The notes under the pieces were generated by a model that was given only the letters and a program-made list of their open reading frames with translations, was not told the DNA's origin and searched no databases. A program made the translations under genes and the position numbers. Of a stretch of 64,000 bases of DNA, positions 58,732 to 64,000 are shown piece after piece. This stretch comes from Petrosia ficiformis (lineage: Eukaryota > Porifera > Demospongiae > Haplosclerida > Petrosiidae): NCBI GenBank assembly GCA_947044365.1, contig OX345649.1:3364633-3428632 (forward strand), given 5' to 3'. Numbering within the stretch: position 1 is the first letter of the stretch; each line of letters starts with the position of its first letter.

Positions 58732-61700
58732 TTATGTATTACCATTTTCTTTTGGTGTATCATGATCGGTAGGAACTGGAGAAACACGATTCAGAGTAGT
58801 ATAGCAAGGACGACAATCTCCTACTGAAAGATTATTATCATTCATAAGAGTACTACGTTTAGCTTGATTTGTATCATCAAGATGTGAAGCTCCACCAATC
58901 CCAACAGACTTTAATGCAAATTTACCTTGAGGATCCTTGTACAAAGCAATCATCTGGAAAATACGAAAATCAATCAAAATCACAAACATTAACCAATTTG
59001 ATGTTAAGGTTTTATGGTCCACATGATAGGGTTTCATGAATATAATATTATAATTTATATATATTATGTTTGCAGTGTGCATTGTATATGTACATAGTCA
59101 GGAGCACATGATGAAAAAGGTGAGAAAGAACGAGCGTGAAACTTCCATACGTTAATTAGAAATATCTGTTGCGTTTCCATGGTAGCGAATACACTATTTA
59201 TACAAATGTAGACACCACATGTAATATGGGGCTTTTCAAAAAAACTTTTGTAAATTAGCTCAAATAATCTTTTGTCCGGTAAACCATAAATAACTCAAAC
59301 AGAAGGTTGGAAGGACTCAAAGCCACCTCAACTCATTATGTCTGTTGCATATTTGGTGGTTCTGAGTCCCTCCAAACTTCCATTTTCAACAAGCAGCAAG
59401 CCAAGTGTTTGAAGAGCAGTAGTCAGTAGCCTTAGCAACGAAGCACTTGGTATCTACAAATGATCCGCTACAGTGGGAAGGAAACATATTTTTCTAATTA
59501 GCATGTGGGTGTTTCATGCTTACTTTATCCATCATGCACTCCTGACATGATATGTCATTCTAATGGGGGTCGGCACATGCTTGGCAACTAATGGGCATGG
59601 CATATAAAGGAAGATGCACCGGCATGAGCTACAGGCAAGCTAGAGGAATGTGCAGGTCCTCCTAGCAGGGAAGAAAACACAACTACTGAAGGTCGGTAAC
59701 AGGAAGAATATATTATCAAAAAAGATAAGAGTACATTAGGGAAAGTATAAATAAATGTAAATGCATCACTATGATACTTTTTTCCCCAATATAATTTCCC
59801 ACTGCAAATTAATCGTGTTAACTGCAACATGAAGTATCATTGCTGACAAAGTAATTTTATAACTACTAACCTTTGGTATGAATGTCAAACCAAGGAACAT
59901 AAATATTATTATGAACATTAGTACTGTCCAGACTGCATCATCTAAGTTAGGATTATTAGCAACAACTGGGTTAGTGATAAGAATCAGTATCAAAATGAAT
60001 GTTGAAAAGTATATGATGGTAGCATTATATTTAGCATCATTAAGTGCATCCACTTGAACATTTCGGGTAAGGAATGCAAGTACCAGTCCAATTACGTGAA
60101 GGACAATTTTAAACAACACAGTCAGAGCCAGGAACACAGTGAAGTATATTGAAGTACCACACACAATGATACAGTAGTTTTGTGTAACACCTTGATCCTA
60201 AAAAGATGTACATAAATTTGTACATATAATATGTTATATATAAATACTATGGAATTTACATCATCATGTATTGTTTAATTAAGTAACAATCAGAAACAAA
60301 CATCATATGCCCTGCCGATAAATCCTTATTTCCTACATGTAGTTTAGGAAGAATCAAGTATATATAGAATAATAAAATATAATGCTTTTTAAAAATGAAA
60401 GAGCATGTAGGGATGTCAAAACCAAAAAGCACAGAAACAAGATTAGGATGGTACCTTAGCAACATAATTAAACTAACAACTTCCGCACAAAAATATTTAT
60501 AGCTAGAGTATAAGCAAAACACAAATAAGCTATACTTATATATACACTCCAAAAGCATTCAACATAAATTATATCTTTATATTTACTGCAGGGATCAGAA
60601 CTAATCATTTGTAAAAAAAGGATTTCGTTGACAAAATCATGTGCCCAGTGCTCCTATAAAGCATTCACTATTTGCCATGGTGTATAGAATAACAATGAAG
60701 ATTGAAATATTTAGATACCTTCTATTTTGCCATTTGTGAAATTCATTATATACAAGCTTAATGATTGGTTTTTTGTTAAATACACATTTTCATCCTCCAG
60801 GTTGTTAAACATGGTCACAGAAACATTTTGTTTGATTTAATATCACCTTCTCAAATCATACTCGAATATTTTACTTATATTTAATATAATTATCTGTTTT
60901 ACTTCAGTTAGCTAATACTCATAAAAAATCACATAGTATACTTACATTTTTGTCTGATTCAGTATTCGGATCATCCTGTAGTCTTATATCATTATTGAGT
61001 AAAGCTACTGTGATAATTGGTACACTTATTATGATATCAATAATAACAATACCAACAATGATGAGAATAAGTTTCCAGTCTTGTAACACCTGTATGAGAA
61101 ACACAAAAAAAATCACAGAAGCACTTTTTGTGATAATAGTAACATAACAAATGTAATGGCCAGCAATCATCTGCAAATAGTGTTTTACAGAACAAGTCAA
61201 GCTATGTGTATTTCTATCAAACGTCTTTAGAGACGATACGGCCAAGAGTTAGTAAACTGTCATTGCAAAGGTCATAACTCAATGTCATAATTATTTTGTT
61301 TCTCATCTAACAGTGGCACAATTTGAATACACATCAGTTAACAATTATTGTAAACGTTTACTCTGGCAAAGATTATAATAAAACACTCTCACTGTCATCA
61401 CATAAAATTATTACCTTTTGCTTTAGAGATTTCATCCTAAAGATGTAAAAGACTCTCATTGTTTTAACCAAAGCAACAGCAAAACATATATCATAGCCCC
61501 AGGTTGAGCCTAATCGATCAATCTATAATAATTATATATATATAAATTAATATCATTTATCAACGGTACAACATATTAAAATATGTTAAGATTAACACAT
61601 TATCATATACATCACTGTAAAATATTATTAATTAGTTATTTTAACCTTTATGAAGTTCAATGCAATACTAATAATATACAACTAAATAAATGAATGCTAA

Positions 61701-63774
61701 TTTGTATTCCTGTAGGTAATGTTTACAAGTAGTAATCTATTTCTTTTGATCTTGATCTATATATTAGTGAGTATATGAAGTACATGCCATAATAAAGAAT
61801 GGTAACAAAACAATACAATATACTTTATGTAAATTCCATAGTATTTATATATAACATATTATATGTACAAATTTATGTACATACAAATGACCACAGGTTG
61901 TACCTAATACTATGCTATATACATTGTATTCGTTTTGTTATCATTTTTTATGGACCGTAGGGCCATCCCTATGATTGCTTTCTCATGGGTTCAATGTATG
62001 TTTATATATATCCTTGTGTCACTTACGCGAGTATGTGTTGTATACGTTTTTAAGGAAGTGCGTCATTCCGGGTGGCTCAGTCAATTAATGGGCGCAGTGC
62101 ATAATAGAACGCGCGCTCGAGCTCTACAAACCAGCAGAAAGAAGGCTGCTTGTAGCTTAGGTAAAAACTGGAGCTAATAGCTAGCTATTCTACCTGAAAT
62201 ATATTCCTAAAGTTCTACAAGGTCCTTTAAAAGGTAAGGAGAGTAGATAATCAAAAGCATGATAAAGTCAGCCATGATTACTGAATGCTGGACACCACAA
62301 AGCAGTCATAGGGATACCTTTTTTCTCTATATATCTGGATTATTATGACATGCACTTTATATACTAGTCAAGATCAAATGAAACTACTACTTGTAAATAT
62401 TAACTAGTAGGAAAAACAAATCAGCATAGAGGAAAATAAATTTCATGTAACACACTCAAGGCTAAGCCTACACATTGTACATAGTTAAAGAAGTGGTCAG
62501 TCAGTTGGGCTCAATTAATTAATGAGCATGGCATATACAAAAAAAACACATGCTTGAGCTACAGACCAACAGGAATAAAGCAGCTTGTAGAACTAGCTTT
62601 ACTGGCTGAAATACATAGTGAAATTTATACTACTCTGGCAGACCAGTAAGGGACTAGCCCACAAGATTAACGAGAACCTTTAAAAGGTAATGACAATGGA
62701 AAAACAAATATTAGGCTGATGGGTTTCAGACACAAGAGTCAGCAGTGAATTTAATTATCATCAAAAGCAATCATAGGTCTATCAATATATATACATATCT
62801 TTTTTTTGTACTAGCAATTTATAATGCATTAAATAGACGTACAGTGCATTTAATAGTCTGAGAGGTAACAGAAGTAAATCTGAATACAACTCCACTAGCT
62901 AATATTCCTACTGCTCCCAGTATCATAATATAGTTTAAGTTCGGACTGGTCAATTTTACTATTCTGTGAATAATAAAGTTAATATCACATGATTACTATT
63001 AGTCATCTTTTATAGTAGTATCTCTTTTTTAACATTGCAAAGAAATGCAGACAGAGACTTTAAAAGACTTATTGTATGCATTAATATTAGTGTTGTTTTA
63101 GTTAACTATAACTATAACTAAAACCCCTTTTAGTAAGGCATTTTGACTTTTAGTTAACTAAAGTATAACTAAAGTACAGGTCTACTGTAATAACTATAAC
63201 TAAAATGAAAATTGCCCAATAATGGGCACTTTTAGTTAGTTAACTCAAACTAAAACCCTTTTAGTAAGTCTAATATTATTTTAACTATAACTAAAATTGT
63301 GATAAACTAGACATACTATAACTATAACTAAAAGTGGTCATTATTGTCATACTAAAACAACACTAATTAATATGTGACAAGATTGTATACGTAATAAACC
63401 CATAAATGACAGAAAGACCATTTGGACACTGATTCCTATTCAGGCACTTGCTACCACTAAGTTGCTGTAACTTGGGTATAGGAACAGTCTTCTTCATAAA
63501 TACAGCAAACAATAGATAAGAGTCCAAAAATATACAAGTAATATAGTAATTTCTTTGTGAATATTATTATACTTTTATTATACTCACTATTCTTATATAT
63601 ACATAATGTGCATTTGATCCACAACCAACCTTCTATTCCTGAAGATTATATTAAATAACAGGCATAAAATGAGGAATGACAGTGTAATGCTTTGTAGAAA
63701 ACCACCTAGAATTGGGACCCAAAGTTCCAGAACATTAACTATTTTAATAGGAGTTCCATCTGGTGGTACACCAT
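58732..63774 (-). CDS. Metabotropic GABA-B-like receptor (class C GPCR), 7TM core and tail, 5'-truncated by the window
   Basis: Six exons recovered, all joining in phase: 63630-63774 (TM1, ending FNIIFRNRR), 62843-62963 (TM2, with the GABA-B hallmark SPNLNYIM), 61415-61522 (TM3, GYDICFAVALVKTMRVFYIF), 60946-61089 (TM4, starting VLQDWKLI), 59871-60197 (TM5-TM7, with LNDAKY between TM5 and TM6 and FIPK after TM7) and 58732-58953 (tail of 73 aa, stop TAA at 58,732). These motifs match GABA-B receptors rather than mGluR or calcium-sensing receptors. The tail is short, Ser/Thr/Asp-rich and shows no clear coiled coil. The Venus-flytrap ligand domain must lie to the right of the window. Sponges lack neurons but carry many receptors of this group; the ligand is unknown here. 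Confidence 0.87.
59098..59545. mobile_element. Foldback MITE in the last intron of the GABA-B-like gene
   Basis: The left end tcaggagcacatgatga is inverted at the right end as tcatgcactcctga, with further pairing of 'cgttaattagaaatat' against 'atttttctaattagcatg' and of 'gcgtgaaacttcc' against 'gggtgtttcatgc'. About 448 bp. No ORF. I could not settle a target duplication. Confidence 0.7.
60380..60560. repeat. Single arm of the 'tgtaggga' foldback family
   Basis: 'aaaaatgaaagagcatgtag' followed by 'ggatgtcaaaacc' and 'aacaagattaggatggtac' matches the left arms at 18,912 and 33,765. An inverted partner occurs near 58,320-58,440 ('ataccatcctaatcttgttt'). Confidence 0.6.
61610..61830. repeat. 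Copy of the composite-repeat block inside a GABA-B-like intron
   Basis: 'aatgtttacaagtagtaatc' plus 'tatttcttttgatcttgat' and 'cataataaagaatgg' match 48,760-48,880 and 52,200-52,290, showing that the 47-58 kb repeat family also inserts in genes. Confidence 0.65.
61935..62330 (+). repeat. Dispersed composite repeat, inverted relative to 41.8-42.0 kb
   Basis: 'ccgtagggccatccctatga', 'gtgtcacttacgcgagta' and 'ggctcagtcaattaatgggc' match the inverse of 41,830-42,030. The 3' part (62,160-62,320) matches 29,680-29,850. The reading frame at 61,935-62,177 is a by-product of the repeat. Confidence 0.7.
62505..62790 (+). repeat. Further divergent copy of the same dispersed repeat
   Basis: 'ggctcaattaattaatgagc', 'gcttgagctacagacca' and 'cctttaaaaggtaa' follow the order seen at 62,070-62,230, with about 20% differences by eye. 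Confidence 0.6.
63088..63365. mobile_element. hAT-type MITE with 8-bp target duplication in GABA-B-like intron
   Basis: A 278-bp element with perfect 15-bp TIRs TAGTGTTGTTTTAGT and ACTAAAACAACACTA. It is flanked by identical 8-mers attaatat at 63,080-63,087 and 63,366-63,373. The interior is built from degenerate 'actataactaaaa' units. It lies between the TM1 and TM2 exons. Non-coding. Confidence 0.87.
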
Positions 63775-63807
63775 CTGTAGAAAATGGAGAATTTTATAGT
63801 ATATGTA

Positions 63808-64000
63808 TGTGGATATACAGATAGATACATACATACATACATACATAGATACATACATAGTATTACATAGATACATACATACACGCACACATACATACAT
63901 ATACATAATATATACATACATACATACAATTGTCATAACATTCATACATACATAGTTACATACATACATGCTTAATTACACATGTACATACATACATACA
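63808..64000. repeat. (CATA)n-type tetranucleotide microsatellite
   Basis: Long runs of catacata/gtatgtat interrupted by cacgcaca and similar variants to the window edge. The long minus-strand frames here come from the repeat and are not genes. Confidence 0.9.

Noticed and set aside
63739..63969. Cys/Tyr/Val-rich minus-strand proteins at the right edge.
   Set aside because: They are translations of the tetranucleotide microsatellite.
1..64000. tRNA, rRNA or snRNA genes.
   Set aside because: I looked for B-box-like and cloverleaf patterns by eye and saw none convincing; a dedicated scan would be needed to exclude them.

Overview
The window looks like nuclear DNA of a demosponge; the compact style is compatible with Amphimedon, though the species cannot be proved from the window. 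Evidence: AT-rich sequence, GT-AG introns mostly 45-70 bases long, animal-type extracellular domains (vWA, I-set Ig, fibronectin type III), a metabotropic GABA-B-like receptor, and many short foldback transposons. All recognisable genes are on the minus strand.

Region 1-1,540 is the downstream flank. It holds broken copies of parts of both genes of this window (an FN3 exon with a nonsense codon, and the 3' end of the GABA-B-like gene) around a LINE 3' relic. Region 1,549-43,177 is one giant gene, which I reconstruct as 91 coding exons. Summed exon lengths give 25,152 nt, a multiple of three, and a predicted protein of about 8,383 aa. From the N-terminus: signal peptide, lysozyme/transglycosylase-like domain, vWA domain with intact MIDAS, an unassigned beta-rich domain, three tandem superunits of one Ig plus 19, 24 and 34 FN3 domains (77 in all), one membrane span, and a short acidic cytoplasmic tail with an NPxY motif. 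Almost every FN3 is one exon with phase-1 introns on both sides, so whole exons can be gained or lost without breaking the frame. Superunits A (30,856-38,698), B (19,497-28,956) and C (2,815-16,087) are near-identical over their first 19 FN3s, and the introns joining them carry visible duplication junctions.

Introns of the giant gene hold a degenerate Gypsy retroelement (17.2-18.4 kb), a hAT-type MITE with a perfect 8-bp target duplication (30,146-30,481), and several foldback elements. Its promoter region (43.26-43.32 kb) has a TATA box and a CCAAT box.

Region 43.3-58.5 kb has no gene I can support. From about 46.7 kb it is a dense, roughly mirror-symmetric pile of MITEs and tandem repeats around a palindrome at 51,334. 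Region 58,582-63,774 is the 3' half (seven-transmembrane core and tail) of a class C, GABA-B-like GPCR whose ligand-binding ectodomain lies beyond the right edge. A tetranucleotide microsatellite ends the window.

The giant receptor has the form of a long, glycosylated cell-surface adhesion or recognition molecule whose domain number changes by unequal exchange. Its ligand and function cannot be read from sequence.
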